DNA of 64,000 nucleotides from Acidimicrobiia bacterium (GTDB lineage: Bacteria; Actinomycetota; Acidimicrobiia; Acidimicrobiales; Poriferisodalaceae). Every line of letters starts with the position of its first letter. The first letter of the stretch is position 1. Below, piece after piece: positions 1-9,169 of the stretch. The DNA lies in contig JAJECP010000030.1 of NCBI GenBank assembly GCA_022821985.1, positions 1 through 64,000 on the forward strand, read 5' to 3'. Made by a program: the position numbers and the translations under genes. Below the pieces are notes generated by a model. It ran no database searches, was not told the origin of the DNA, and worked only from the letters and a program-made list of their open reading frames with translations.

Positions 1-67
1 CACCCAAACCGCCTGACAGACACCCCAGCGCCGGGCCCACACAGCCCGCCAGAACCTCCAGCAGACA

Positions 68-92
68 CCCCCAAACCCGCCCGCACACACCC
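68..92 (-). other. Putative G-quadruplex motif downstream of parE
   Basis: Read on the minus strand, four G-runs of 3, 3, 3 and 5 are separated by loops of 7, 1 and 3 nt. This meets the usual G3N1-7 quadruplex rule. It begins about 45 nt past the parE stop, inside the 1-136 stretch, which holds no recognisable gene and is extremely poor in T (C/A-rich) on the plus strand. It could act in 3'-end formation of the parC-parE transcript or be a by-product of the skew. Folding is not shown by the sequence. Confidence 0.35.
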
Positions 93-136
93 AACCAGCC
101 ACAACACCGGGCCTCCCGCCAAATTTCAGCACCCTG

Positions 137-2224
137 CTAGATGTCGAGGGCGTGGCCGTAGCTGCTGCTGTGGGCGACGATGAAGGTCCTGCGTGGGTCG
201 ACCGCCGCGCCCATCATCACTTCGAATGCCTCCTGCGCCGCTCGCGCATCGCCAACGGTGATCTGGCGCAGCACTCGCGTCTCGGGGTTGAGCGTGGTCT
301 CGAACAGTTCGTCGTCGTCCATCTCGCCGAGGCCCTTGAATCGCGTCAGCCGGTAGCGCCGCCCCGCTGCGTCCAACTCGGCGATCAGCGTGTCCCGTTC
401 TGCCTCGGCGTACACGAACCGCTTCTCCTGACCGATCGTGAAGGCGTGCGTCGGCGGCTGGGCGGCGAACACCCTGCCGACGTCGAGTAGCGGGCGCATG
501 TAGTGGTACACCAGCGTGAGCACCAGGCAGCGAATATGACTGCCGTCTACGTCGGCGTCGGCCAGCAGCACGACGCGGCTGTAGCGGGTCTGATCCAGAT
601 CGAACGCCGGTCCTGAGCCGCCGCCCACGGCGGTGAACAGCGCTGTCGCCTCCGCGTTGTCGAGCACTGCTTTGGCCGTGCCTTTGCCGGCGTTGACCAC
701 CTTGCCACGCAGCGGCAGCACCGCCTGCCAGGCACTGTCACGCGCCCGCTTGGCCGGCCCGGCGGCCGAATCGCCCTCCACGATCAACAATTCGCCCCCG
801 GGATGCAGCCGGCAATCGGCCAGCTTGGCCGGCATGCCCCCCGATCCCAGCGCTGCCGCCTTGCGCCGCTCGTCAAGAGCGCGGCGGGTGGTCACCCGGT
901 TCACCACGGCGTTGGAGATCTTGTCGAGCACCGCCTTCACGTGGGTCCGCTTGCTCGATGCCGACGTGCCCGAGAACCAGTCGCGCAAACCGTCGCGAAC
1001 GATGTTGTTGACGGTGCGCTGCACCGGGGGCGTCCCGAGCTCGCGCTTGGTCTGACCCCGGAATTGGGGTTCGGGAAACGTCACCCGTACTACAGCTACT
1101 AGGCCCTCCTGCGCGTCGTCGCGCTGGGCGCGGGCGTCATCTCGCAGGCGCCGCAGCTTGCGCAGATCGGCGTCAGCCAGCGCCCCGTTCACGGCAGTCG
1201 TGAGCGCCCGCTCGAAACCCGCCACATGGGTGCCCCCGTCGGGCGTGGGAATGGTGTTGACGAAGCTCACGATGCGGGCGTCGAACGATGCACACCAGCG
1301 CATCGCCACATCCACCTCGCAATGACGGACGACCTCGGTGAGCTGACCGTCCACCGGCACCTGCTCGGTGAAATCTTCGGTGCCGTGCAGCTCGATCAGG
1401 CCGCCCACTGGCTCAGCATCGCCTCGCAACTGCTCGACGAAGTCGGCCAAGCCTCCCGACGACATCAGTTCCTCAGACGTGATCGGTTCGCGGCGGCGGT
1501 CAGTCAGGGAGATCTTCACCTTGGGCACGAGGAAGCACGTCTGCTTCACGCGCTCACGAACCTCGGCGTAGCTGATCGAGGCATCGGCATCGAACACGTC
1601 GGCATCGGGCCAGAAACGCACCCTCGTGCCGGTCCGCTTCGGTGACACCTTCCCCACGATCTTGAGCGCATGACCTCGCCGGAAGCGCCCGGCAGCGTCG
1701 GTATTGCCTGCCTCACGGTCCCGAAACTCCAGCCGGTGGGTGCGGCCATTGCGGTCGACCTCGACCTCCATGCGCGATGACAGCGCGTTGACCACCGAAG
1801 CGCCCACGCCGTGCAAGCCTCCCGACGCGCCGTACGCGCCGTTGCCGAACTTGCCCCCAGCATGCAGCTCGGTGAACACCACTTCCAGCGCAGTCACGTC
1901 GCCTTCCTTGATGTCGACGGGAATGCCGCGACCTTGGTCGGCGACCTCGTAGGAACCGTCGCCGTGGAAGGAGACCTCGATCAGCTTGCCGTGCCCCGCA
2001 GCCGCTTCGTCCACGGCGTTGTCAATGATCTCCCACAACAGGTGGGTGAGCCCGCCAGAACCGGTGCCGCCGATGTACATGCCGGGTCGCTTGCGGACCG
2101 CTTCGAGGCCTTCCAGCACCTCGATGGCGTCGGCGTCGTATACGCCGGTTCCCGCCGCTGCGGCGGGAACGATCGGTCGGTTGGGACCATCGTCGGCTGT
2201 GGGGTCGATAGTGGTCATGCTCAT
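137..2224 (-). CDS. parE: DNA topoisomerase IV/gyrase subunit B (ParE/GyrB type)
   Basis: ATPase subunit of a type IIA topoisomerase, pairing with the ParC/GyrA-type subunit encoded just upstream to pass one DNA duplex through another. The 695-residue protein has the GHKL ATPase at the N-terminus: [11 protein letters not shown] (E65, N69, D72), DQGRGIP, and the ATP lid [16 protein letters not shown] transducer domain follows, then TOPRIM with EGDSAAG and the metal-binding [10 protein letters not shown]. It ends in the usual ...HALDI tail, so its TAG stop is genuine. The start overlaps the parC stop as ATGA, indicating translational coupling. A lone subunit could be called gyrase or topo IV; the parC-parE gene order and the degenerate GyrA box in the partner favour topo IV. 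Confidence 0.93.
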   Translation of the reverse strand: MSMTTIDPTADDGPNRPIVPAAAAGTGVYDADAIEVLEGLEAVRKRPGMYIGGTGSGGLTHLLWEIIDNAVDEAAAGHGKLIEVSFHGDGSYEVADQGRGIPVDIKEGDVTALEVVFTELHAGGKFGNGAYGASGGLHGVGASVVNALSSRMEVEVDRNGRTHRLEFRDREAGNTDAAGRFRRGHALKIVGKVSPKRTGTRVRFWPDADVFDADASISYAEVRERVKQTCFLVPKVKISLTDRRREPITSEELMSSGGLADFVEQLRGDAEPVGGLIELHGTEDFTEQVPVDGQLTEVVRHCEVDVAMRWCASFDARIVSFVNTIPTPDGGTHVAGFERALTTAVNGALADADLRKLRRLRDDARAQRDDAQEGLVAVVRVTFPEPQFRGQTKRELGTPPVQRTVNNIVRDGLRDWFSGTSASSKRTHVKAVLDKISNAVVNRVTTRRALDERRKAAALGSGGMPAKLADCRLHPGGELLIVEGDSAAGPAKRARDSAWQAVLPLRGKVVNAGKGTAKAVLDNAEATALFTAVGGGSGPAFDLDQTRYSRVVLLADADVDGSHIRCLVLTLVYHYMRPLLDVGRVFAAQPPTHAFTIGQEKRFVYAEAERDTLIAELDAAGRRYRLTRFKGLGEMDDDELFETTLNPETRVLRQITVGDARAAQEAFEVMMGAAVDPRRTFIVAHSSSYGHALDI

Positions 2225-4707
2225 GCGAACCGATCCTGACCGAGAGCAACGATTCTGAGGCCTGTCCGCCGGGCCCGCAGGTTGCGCTTGGTGGGCGCCA
2301 GCTCTGGGCGCACCGGCGTGGGGTCGGGCCGCTTCGGATCGCCGTCGTCAGCCACGATGGCGGCGATCTGGCGATTCACGCCGACCCATGCGTAGGCAAC
2401 GCATGTCTCGAAGCCGCCGAAGCGCACAGTCGGCGAACCTGCGGTGCCTCGGCCCTGAGCGGGCACCTCGGACATGTCGGTCACTTTGAGCGTGCCTTCA
2501 TCGGTGACCGCAGCCACCAACGAGCCGAACGCGACCTGCGCGGCAGTCAGCACCGTGGCCCCTGCAGCAAGCTTCATGGCGTTCACTCCCCCGGCGTTCG
2601 GCCCCTTGGGAGCGAAGGCGTCGGACGCCGTGCGCAGCACATGACCGGTGGAGGACACGACCGCCAGCTCGGATCCGTCAGGTGCCTCAAACGCGGCCAC
2701 AAGCCGGTCGCGATCGCGCAGCGTCATGGCTGAGGCGCCGTCGCGGCGCGCCAGCAGCTCGGCTGCATCGACGCGCTTGCCGGTACCGCTGCGAGTCACC
2801 AGCGCTACGAGGCCCGCACCGGTCTCCGCGGCAAGCAGCGCCACAATCCGTTCGCCCCTGGACAGATCGAACATCTCGCTCTGGGGCGCTCCCCTGCTGC
2901 CGCGCGCCATCTCGGGAATCACCCGCACATCCACCGTGAGCAGTCGTGCCCGATCGGTGAGCGCAGTCACCGTTTCGAGATCGGACACAGTGACTTCTGC
3001 CGCCAGCACATCGTGGCGGCCGGGCTTGGCTGCGAGCGGGTCTTCGGCATGACGGCGCCCGAGCAAACCCGATGTCGACAGCGTCACCGTGCTCACACCG
3101 GCGACTGCCACTCCCCCACCAGCCACTCCAGCCAGCGCTCCCCTACCAGCCGAGCCGCCATTGGCTGTCTCGGCCGCCTCGTCGGCCAGCCGTGCTGCTT
3201 CGGCGTCGACCTCCGCACGTTCCACCAGCTTGCTGCGGCGGGGCACCCCGAACTGTTCGACCAGTTCGTCGAGTTCGGTGGCGACGATCTGGCGACGGCG
3301 TTCGTTGGATTCCAGAATGGCGAGATACGACGCAATGGCCGTACGCAGCTCGGTCAGCTCGTCTCGCAGCTTCTGCGTCTCCAAGGCCGTCAACCGCCGC
3401 AACTGCATGTCGAGAATGTGGTTGGCCTGCACCTCGGTCAGGCTCAGCCGCTCGATCAGACCGGCACGGGCAGCTTGCACGTCGGCGGAGCCCCGGATGA
3501 TGGCGATCACCGTGTCGATGGCGTCGAGCGCGATGAGCAGACCCTCCACGATGTGCTCGCGTTCGCGCGCCCGATCCAGCCGATGCTGTGTTCGGCGCAC
3601 GATGACGTCGAGCCGGTGGGTGATGTAGTGCTCACACAGCTCCCGGATGCCCAGCGTTTGCGGAACTCCGCCCACCAAGGCCACGTTGTTGATGCCGAAC
3701 GACTCCTCCAATGGCGTCCGCCGCCACAGCTCGGCCAGCACCTGTTGAGGGTCGGCGTGCGGCTTGCACTCGATGACCAGCCGCAGCCCGCTGGTGCGGC
3801 CCGACAGGTCGTTCACATCGCCAACTTGGTCGAGCTGTCCTGCCTTGACGAGTTCCCGGATCTTGGCGAGCACCCGCTCGGGCCCCACCATGTACGGCAG
3901 CTCGGTCACCACAATGGCCTGCCTGGTGGCCGTCAACCGTTCGAAATGCACCGTGGCGCGGATTCGCACCGAGCCACGACCGGTCTCATAGGCCTCGGCG
4001 AGCTGCTCGTCCCACAGCACCCTGCCGCCCGTGGGGAAGTCGGGCCCTGGCAGCACTTCCATTAGCGTCTGGATGCCCGGGCGGCGCTGGGCGCGGCGCA
4101 GCACCAGCTTGATGGCCTCGGCAACCTCACCGAGGTTGTGGGGCGCCATGTTGGTGGCCATGCCCACTGCGATGCCGCTGGCGCCGTTCACCAGCAGGTT
4201 CGGCAGCAGCGCCGGCAAGCAGGTGGGCTCGGTCCGTTCGCCGTCGAAGTTCGGAGCGAATTCGACGGTGTTCTCGTCGATGTCGGCCACCATCGTCATC
4301 GCAGCGCCTCGCAGCCGAGCTTCGGTGTAGCGGTAGGCGGCCGGCGGATCGTCGAGGCTGCCGAAGTTGCCCTTCGGCTCTACCAGCGGCACCGACATAG
4401 CGAAGTTCTGGCCCATGCGGACCATCGCCTCGTAGATCGCGCTGTCACCGTGGGGGTGGTACTTGCCCATCACCTCGCCCACGACCCCAGCCGACTTGCG
4501 GAACGGCGAGCCGGGTCGCAGTCCCAGATCGTCCATCACATAGAGGATCCGCCGCTGGACCGGCTTGAGGCCGTCACGAACATCAGGTATCGCCCGCGCC
4601 GTCGTGACCGACAGCGCATAGGGCATGAACGAGTCACGCATCTCGTCGGCGACATCGATCTCGTGGATCTCGCGTGCGATCGTCGTCGGTGCGGTCGGTC
4701 CGGCCAT
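2221..4707 (-). CDS. parC: DNA topoisomerase IV/gyrase subunit A (ParC/GyrA type)
   Basis: DNA breakage-reunion subunit of a type IIA topoisomerase. The start chosen is the ATG at 4707, preceded by AAAGGG; an in-frame ATG 63 nt upstream lacks comparable support. In the resulting 828 residues, RYTEARL carries the active-site Tyr (about Y127), and [14 protein letters not shown] is the quinolone-resistance region with the drug-sensitive-type Ser89 and acidic Glu93. A long coiled coil precedes the C-terminal beta-pinwheel. The canonical GyrA box is replaced near the C-terminus by a degenerate QGRGTAG, which favours topo IV over gyrase. Odd: an Ala/Gly/Val-rich insert of about 38 residues (roughly 509-546) lies between the core and the first pinwheel strand. 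It overlaps parE by 4 nt. Confidence 0.92.
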   Translation of the reverse strand: MAGPTAPTTIAREIHEIDVADEMRDSFMPYALSVTTARAIPDVRDGLKPVQRRILYVMDDLGLRPGSPFRKSAGVVGEVMGKYHPHGDSAIYEAMVRMGQNFAMSVPLVEPKGNFGSLDDPPAAYRYTEARLRGAAMTMVADIDENTVEFAPNFDGERTEPTCLPALLPNLLVNGASGIAVGMATNMAPHNLGEVAEAIKLVLRRAQRRPGIQTLMEVLPGPDFPTGGRVLWDEQLAEAYETGRGSVRIRATVHFERLTATRQAIVVTELPYMVGPERVLAKIRELVKAGQLDQVGDVNDLSGRTSGLRLVIECKPHADPQQVLAELWRRTPLEESFGINNVALVGGVPQTLGIRELCEHYITHRLDVIVRRTQHRLDRAREREHIVEGLLIALDAIDTVIAIIRGSADVQAARAGLIERLSLTEVQANHILDMQLRRLTALETQKLRDELTELRTAIASYLAILESNERRRQIVATELDELVEQFGVPRRSKLVERAEVDAEAARLADEAAETANGGSAGRGALAGVAGGGVAVAGVSTVTLSTSGLLGRRHAEDPLAAKPGRHDVLAAEVTVSDLETVTALTDRARLLTVDVRVIPEMARGSRGAPQSEMFDLSRGERIVALLAAETGAGLVALVTRSGTGKRVDAAELLARRDGASAMTLRDRDRLVAAFEAPDGSELAVVSSTGHVLRTASDAFAPKGPNAGGVNAMKLAAGATVLTAAQVAFGSLVAAVTDEGTLKVTDMSEVPAQGRGTAGSPTVRFGGFETCVAYAWVGVNRQIAAIVADDGDPKRPDPTPVRPELAPTKRNLRARRTGLRIVALGQDRFA

Positions 4708-4934
4708 CGTCGGAGGCCCTTTCAGGGACTGGTGGTGTTGCAGAGCTACAGGCGTGCGTGAGCGCGCCACGAATGCCTAGGTGAACCGCGGTAACGCGGG
4801 GCACCCGGTAGCTGCTTTCGAGGGTACGACGATTGCCGTCCCCCTCCGAGGAATTTTCTCGCAGGCCTCCGATCGGGCCCAGGAGCACCTGCGGCGCTGC
4901 GTGATCCCGTGCCGCCAAACCGGAGGCACGCCAC

Positions 4935-4968
4935 TAACCTCCCGCGAGTGTTGGTGAAGGCGCCGTGA
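4935..4968 (+). promoter_or_regulatory. Candidate promoter and 6-codon leader ORF
   Basis: A TANNNT box (TAACCT, 4935-4940) lies 7 nt before a GTG at 4948. That GTG opens a six-codon frame (GTG TTG GTG AAG GCG CCG TGA) whose stop overlaps the GTG start of the downstream 524-residue gene as GTGA. The layout resembles a leaderless leader peptide coupled to the main frame. No clear -35 is visible. It may be coincidence. Confidence 0.3.
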
Positions 4969-6539
4969 GCCGTCGCCTCGAAGTCGAGTTGACCAGCCGG
5001 CGTGACGACGGCTCGTGGACATGGCGCGCCGCAGGAGCGAAAGAGCCGAAAGGCGTGCTGGATGGCGGCTTGCTGCCAAAGGGCGCCGCTGCGGGAGATG
5101 TTCTGCGCGTCGACGCCGAGTTCGAGGTCGACGGCATCTTCGTCACCGAGGTGCTCCCGCCCAAGGCTCGCAGCGGCAAGCCACCCGCAGAGCGCATCGA
5201 GCTGATCGGCCCGCCGGATCGCGGCGCGGGAACGACGACAACCAGGGTGAGCCGCGGTCGTGACGGCCGCAAGCGCAGTGGCGAAGGCGAGCGAGGACGC
5301 CGCCGAAGCGGCGAGCGAGACTCGCGAGGCTCCCAGCGCAAGCGCCAGGGAGCACGCCGGAGCCGTGACGGTGCCGCAGACTCAAGCGGGGACAAGCCCC
5401 AGCAGCGCAAGCGACGCGAGGACGAAGGTCGTCGCAGGCGTGAGGGCAGCGGCAAGCGGCAGGCGCGAGATGCCGACGTCCAGAAAAAGCCCGATACCCC
5501 CGACCGCCCCCCGCGCCCCAAAGCGCGCAAGCTCCGCCCTGGTCGTAAGCACCGTGAGGCACTTATCGCCTCGCTGCCGGCCGAGCAGCAGGTAGTGGCC
5601 GAACAGGTGGTACGCGGCGGCCTCGCTGCGGTGCGGGCCGAGATCACCGAACAGAATCGCAAGGCGGCTGCCGACGGTGCGCCCGAAGTGCCGGCCGAGG
5701 GTGTGCTCCAGCTCGCGGAATCACTGATCAGGCCAGTGCAGATCGCCGAGTGGCGCGACCGCGCCGACGCCGCTATCGCCGGCATCGAACGGGTCGACCT
5801 GCGCGACCTTCGCTCCGTGCTGGTAGCTGCCGAAGACTTCGCCCGCGACGCAGAGACCCGGGATCTGGCCGACAAGATCCGGGAAGGGCTCAACGATCGC
5901 GTCGAGCGCAGCCAGCATGAATGGCACGACGAGCTGCGGACCACCCTGACGGAAGGGCGCGTCGTGCGAGCGCTGCGCCTCAGCTCCCGCCCTCCCAAGG
6001 CCGGCGCGCCGCTTCCCCCCGAGATCGCTCAGGAACTGACATCCCAGGCCAATGCCGCGCTGGGCACCGGAGCTTCCCAGCACCGGATCGCCGTTGTGCT
6101 CGAGGCGGTGGCGTACTCGCCGGTGCGGCCCTATGTGGTGCTGCCTGCCATTCCGGCCGAGCCGACCCCCGAGCTGCTCGAAGCGGTGCGCAAGGTGGCA
6201 TCTCGCCTGCCCGAGGTGGCAACGGCCCTGGGTATCGACCCGACCGAGGCGCGCCCGCGCAACCAGTCACGGCGCGGCCGCGGGCGCCGACCGAAGGGCG
6301 AGGCGGCGGAGGCTTCGGCCGAAGCGGGCAGCGACACCGAAACCCCCACCGAAGACGCTGACAGCGAGGACGCTGCCGGGGCACAAGTCGAGAATTCGGC
6401 AGACGACGCCGAAGCACCGAGCGAACCTGTGGTTGAAGCCGCAGCCGACGACGCTGGCACGTCGAGCGACAGCGAGAACGACGCCAGCGATTCAACCAGC
6501 GAAGACGTGGCGGTCGAGGAAGTCACGCATCCCGCCTGA
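4965..6539 (+). CDS. Unrecognised charged protein, possible nucleic-acid binder
   Basis: I do not recognise this 524-residue family. Visible layout: residues 1-85 form a compact, strand-rich module (LEVELTSRRDDGSW ... GDVLRVDAEFEVDGIFVTEVLP) that could be an OB- or TRAM-like fold. Residues 90-195 are an Arg/Lys/Gly/Ser-rich, probably disordered segment. Residues 196-425 are helical, with an Arg/Glu-rich middle. Residues 433-445 are a second basic patch (RRGRGRRPKG). Residues 446-524 form a strongly acidic Glu/Asp/Ala/Ser tail. A basic low-complexity stretch plus an acidic tail is typical of RNA-binding or ribosome-associated proteins, but that is inference. It is divergent from parC. The GTG start is preceded by GAAGG at short spacing. 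Its last 48 nt are antisense to the NUDIX gene. Confidence 0.72.
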   Translation: MSRRLEVELTSRRDDGSWTWRAAGAKEPKGVLDGGLLPKGAAAGDVLRVDAEFEVDGIFVTEVLPPKARSGKPPAERIELIGPPDRGAGTTTTRVSRGRDGRKRSGEGERGRRRSGERDSRGSQRKRQGARRSRDGAADSSGDKPQQRKRREDEGRRRREGSGKRQARDADVQKKPDTPDRPPRPKARKLRPGRKHREALIASLPAEQQVVAEQVVRGGLAAVRAEITEQNRKAAADGAPEVPAEGVLQLAESLIRPVQIAEWRDRADAAIAGIERVDLRDLRSVLVAAEDFARDAETRDLADKIREGLNDRVERSQHEWHDELRTTLTEGRVVRALRLSSRPPKAGAPLPPEIAQELTSQANAALGTGASQHRIAVVLEAVAYSPVRPYVVLPAIPAEPTPELLEAVRKVASRLPEVATALGIDPTEARPRNQSRRGRGRRPKGEAAEASAEAGSDTETPTEDADSEDAAGAQVENSADDAEAPSEPVVEAAADDAGTSSDSENDASDSTSEDVAVEEVTHPA

Positions 6540-6899
6540 CAGCGAGACTGCACCCGACCTGATCTCGTCGAAGCCCACGAAACGGGCGTCGGCAGCGTCG
6601 TCGCCGGCGACCGGCATCGCATCGGCGGGGCACTCCACGGCGTAGTCCAAGATCACGAAGTGCAACTGCTCGCTGATGTGCTCGGTCACGCCGACGAGTT
6701 GGCCGCACCGCACCACGAGCCCGGTCTCTTCGGCCAGTTCGCGCTCGACGGCGTCGCTCAGAGACTCCCCGGGCTCGACACGCCCCCCAGGGAACGCCCA
6801 CAGTCCCTCTGCCGGCGGTCGGCCACGGCGCACCAGCAACACGGAGCTGCCGCGCACCGCAACTCCGCCGACACAAACTTCAGGAACCGGCTCGCTCAC
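6492..6899 (-). CDS. NUDIX hydrolase
   Basis: Small pyrophosphohydrolase (135 residues) of the MutT/NUDIX superfamily, which cleaves nucleoside diphosphate-linked compounds; the substrate cannot be read from sequence. The NUDIX box is complete: G-RVEPG-E-SLSDAVE-RELAEETGL fits GX5EX7REUXEEXGU. A short beta strand with AFPGG precedes the box. Its start overlaps the stop of the upstream GNAT gene as ATGA, so the two are probably co-translated. Its final 48 nt lie antisense to the convergent plus-strand gene, with no room for an intergenic terminator. Confidence 0.88.
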   Translation of the reverse strand: MSEPVPEVCVGGVAVRGSSVLLVRRGRPPAEGLWAFPGGRVEPGESLSDAVERELAEETGLVVRCGQLVGVTEHISEQLHFVILDYAVECPADAMPVAGDDAADARFVGFDEIRSGAVSLSGGMRDFLDRHVFAG

Positions 6900-7417
6900 G
6901 GCGATTCGGGAGTCGGCTCGCTTGGAGACTCAGTGTCCGGCGCCAGCTTGCGGTGCAGCACCAGCAGACGTGCAGTGAATCCGAATGTCTCGAAGAAGTT
7001 CTTGGTGGCACGATTGCCCGGCAGCGCCAGCGAATCGACGCCCACGCAGCCCCGCTCAGTGCACCACTGCAGCACCTCTCCGATCAGCACCTCCCCGACG
7101 CTGACCTCGCGGGCGCCGGGAGCGACATACAGGTCGGCGACGCGCCCCAGCATCTCTCCGGTCTGCAATGGTTCGACAACCGCAACGGCATAGCCAACCG
7201 GCGTGCCGTCGATCTCTCCGATCCACACCGCACTGTCGGAATCATCGAGGGCCTCTGCAATGCTCTGCTCGAACGGCCTCGTTCTCACCTCCCGGCGCGA
7301 CCAGACCCAGCCGCCCCGCGCATCCACCTGCTCAGCCACGGCGTCTGCCGCCATCTGCGCGAGCACTCCCACGTGCTCGCTGTCGGCAAGGCGGGCCACT
7401 ACGTCCATGCGGAGCAT
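6896..7417 (-). CDS. GNAT-family N-acetyltransferase
   Basis: Probable acetyl-CoA-dependent N-acetyltransferase of 173 residues. The core includes a GYAVAVVE strand, RVADLYVAPGAREVSVGEVLIGEVL (the acetyl-CoA-binding region, with a loosened R/QxxGxG/A motif) and NRATKNFFETFGF, the usual closing helix and strand. The acceptor is unknown. An alternative ATG three codons in is possible. It lies 31 nt downstream of the ThyX-like gene and overlaps the NUDIX gene by 4 nt, as the penultimate gene of the minus-strand run that starts at tatA. Confidence 0.78.
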   Translation of the reverse strand: MLRMDVVARLADSEHVGVLAQMAADAVAEQVDARGGWVWSRREVRTRPFEQSIAEALDDSDSAVWIGEIDGTPVGYAVAVVEPLQTGEMLGRVADLYVAPGAREVSVGEVLIGEVLQWCTERGCVGVDSLALPGNRATKNFFETFGFTARLLVLHRKLAPDTESPSEPTPESP

Positions 7418-7448
7418 TCCATCAGGCGAGGCCCCCGGGGCTCGACCG

Positions 7449-9155
7449 TCAAGCGGGTTCGGCAGACTGCCGTCGGGCCGTGGCTTCCTCGGCGCCCAGG
7501 CGTCCCAAGATGCCCTCAGACAGATCCACGTGCGTCAGCATCGCAGCCACTGCCCGGTGTCCTGCGGTCTCGGCGATCTGGCGATACATCTCGGTCACGA
7601 CCCGCCGGTAGTCCTCGTGCCCCTGAGGTTGTGATCGCAGCTCGATGAGGTGCATGGCCTCACGAGCGTTGAACTGCATGCTGTAGCGCACGCGATAGGC
7701 CATCGACACGGCATACGACGCCTCGAGCGTCCCAACCGCCTCGGCAAGCGTGTCGTACAGCTCGGCTGACAGCTCCATCACCTCGTCGTAGGCCTCTCCC
7801 CCGCCGGCTGCATCCACGAGCGCGGGCACGGAGTATCCGTGCTGTGGGCTCAGCGGCTGCCATTCGATGGTGAGCAGCCGGTGCCGCTGGAGGTCGCGGA
7901 AGCTGCCGTAGTCGGCGAGCACATCGAACCGGTAGTCGAGGCGTTCGAGCGCCCGGCCCGGCCGGTGGCGCCGGTTCGTCCGTTCGCCGCAGTATCGCTT
8001 CACCAGCTCCATGCGCTCGGCCTCGGTCATCTGGGCCACACGGGCAGCGATCTGCGGTTCTCCCAGCGACGTGTAGGGGTACAGCATGGCCGCCAGCATC
8101 TTGTCCTCGCCGGAGGGATCCCAGTCGGTCAGCTGGACCTCGGGCACCGGCTCCGGTTCGTCCGCGGCGAAGAGGTCTGCAGCGAATTCCGACATCGCAA
8201 CCCGGTTGGCCTCGAGGTAGTCCGACCACACGACGCCCCGGTCGGGTTGGTCGACGCGCCGCAGGAACGAGGGGATGACTTTGCGCAACTCGGTCAGCAT
8301 CATCTGGGCGTAGCTGCGTGCCTCGGGCAGCGGGTGCGCTCGCATCCGCAGCAGGAGTGCTTCGTAGGCCTGTCCGCTGCCGAAGATGCCGACGTTGGAC
8401 AGGCTGGCCGCCGGCAACAGACCCCTCGCCGCGTCGAATGCCTGTGCACGGATGGCCCGCCGGCGCGCGAGGTCGCTGCCGGCGGCGGCACCGGCTGTCG
8501 CATCGGGATGCTCGGTGAGCCAACCGGTCATGCGGCGGACCATGTCGCCGTAGGCGTCGAACATGCGGTCCACGTCGCCGACGAATCGAGTCCCCGCACG
8601 CGAGCCCATCACCTCGGGCGGCCGGTGGTACCGGTACCGCCCTTGGACTCGCTCGTCGTAGGCGAGGTAGCGGGTGGACTGCTCGAGGTACGACATCAGC
8701 CGCCCTCGTTCGAGGATCTTGGTGAGCAGGTTGGAGGCCTGCTCGCATGCAAGATGCACGGCTCCGAGCTGCGCCACCGAGTCGTCGCCGTATTCCACGA
8801 ACACGCGCTGGTACAGCTGCTCGGCGCGGGCGACGCCCACCGTGGCGTCGATGGTCTCGTCGCCGGAGATGTCGAGGTCGTCCACGAATTCGTCCAGCAG
8901 CAGCCGCCGCAGGCTCTTGTGCGTCCTGGAGTAACGGGCGAAGAGCGCCCCCTTCACCACTTCAGGCAGGTTCACGAGTGCGAAGACCGGCTGGCGCAGA
9001 TTCGTCACATAGCGCCGCAGAATGTCCTGCTCGGCAGACGTGAACGTCTCGGTGGTGTAGTGGATCACCGGATCACCGGCAGGTCGGGTCGGCGGAGACA
9101 CTGCGCCGATGGTATGGCCCATGGGCAAGCGGCAAGGGGATGTCACAGGGCGCAC
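7449..9155 (-). CDS. Tandem ThyX-like (FAD-dependent thymidylate synthase-related) protein
   Basis: The protein is up to 568 residues and carries two regions resembling ThyX, the flavin-dependent thymidylate synthase fold, which is normally about 220-250 residues. The first half has a YGDDSVAQLG segment followed by ERGRLMSYLEQSTRYLAYDE, matching the end of the ThyX motif (EQSTRY) but with the leading RHR reduced. The second half has DLQRHRLLTIEWQPLSPQHGY, which keeps RHR but loses the S-N-E-S-R part, and ends with a ThyX-like RSQPQGHEDYRRV helix. Neither half carries a full canonical motif, so true thymidylate synthesis is doubtful. The start is uncertain: GTG 9155, ATG 9122 or a later GTG. 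It lies 14 nt downstream of the lipid-kinase-like gene. Confidence 0.72.
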   Translation of the reverse strand: MRPVTSPCRLPMGHTIGAVSPPTRPAGDPVIHYTTETFTSAEQDILRRYVTNLRQPVFALVNLPEVVKGALFARYSRTHKSLRRLLLDEFVDDLDISGDETIDATVGVARAEQLYQRVFVEYGDDSVAQLGAVHLACEQASNLLTKILERGRLMSYLEQSTRYLAYDERVQGRYRYHRPPEVMGSRAGTRFVGDVDRMFDAYGDMVRRMTGWLTEHPDATAGAAAGSDLARRRAIRAQAFDAARGLLPAASLSNVGIFGSGQAYEALLLRMRAHPLPEARSYAQMMLTELRKVIPSFLRRVDQPDRGVVWSDYLEANRVAMSEFAADLFAADEPEPVPEVQLTDWDPSGEDKMLAAMLYPYTSLGEPQIAARVAQMTEAERMELVKRYCGERTNRRHRPGRALERLDYRFDVLADYGSFRDLQRHRLLTIEWQPLSPQHGYSVPALVDAAGGGEAYDEVMELSAELYDTLAEAVGTLEASYAVSMAYRVRYSMQFNAREAMHLIELRSQPQGHEDYRRVVTEMYRQIAETAGHRAVAAMLTHVDLSEGILGRLGAEEATARRQSAEPA

Positions 9156-9169
9156 GGAACAGCGTCAAC

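Noticed and set aside
4771-4850. Possible tRNA in the parC divergent region (a CCGCG-GTAA-CGCGG hairpin is present)
   Set aside because: No T-loop GTTCGA, acceptor stem or cloverleaf can be built; only one short hairpin is visible.
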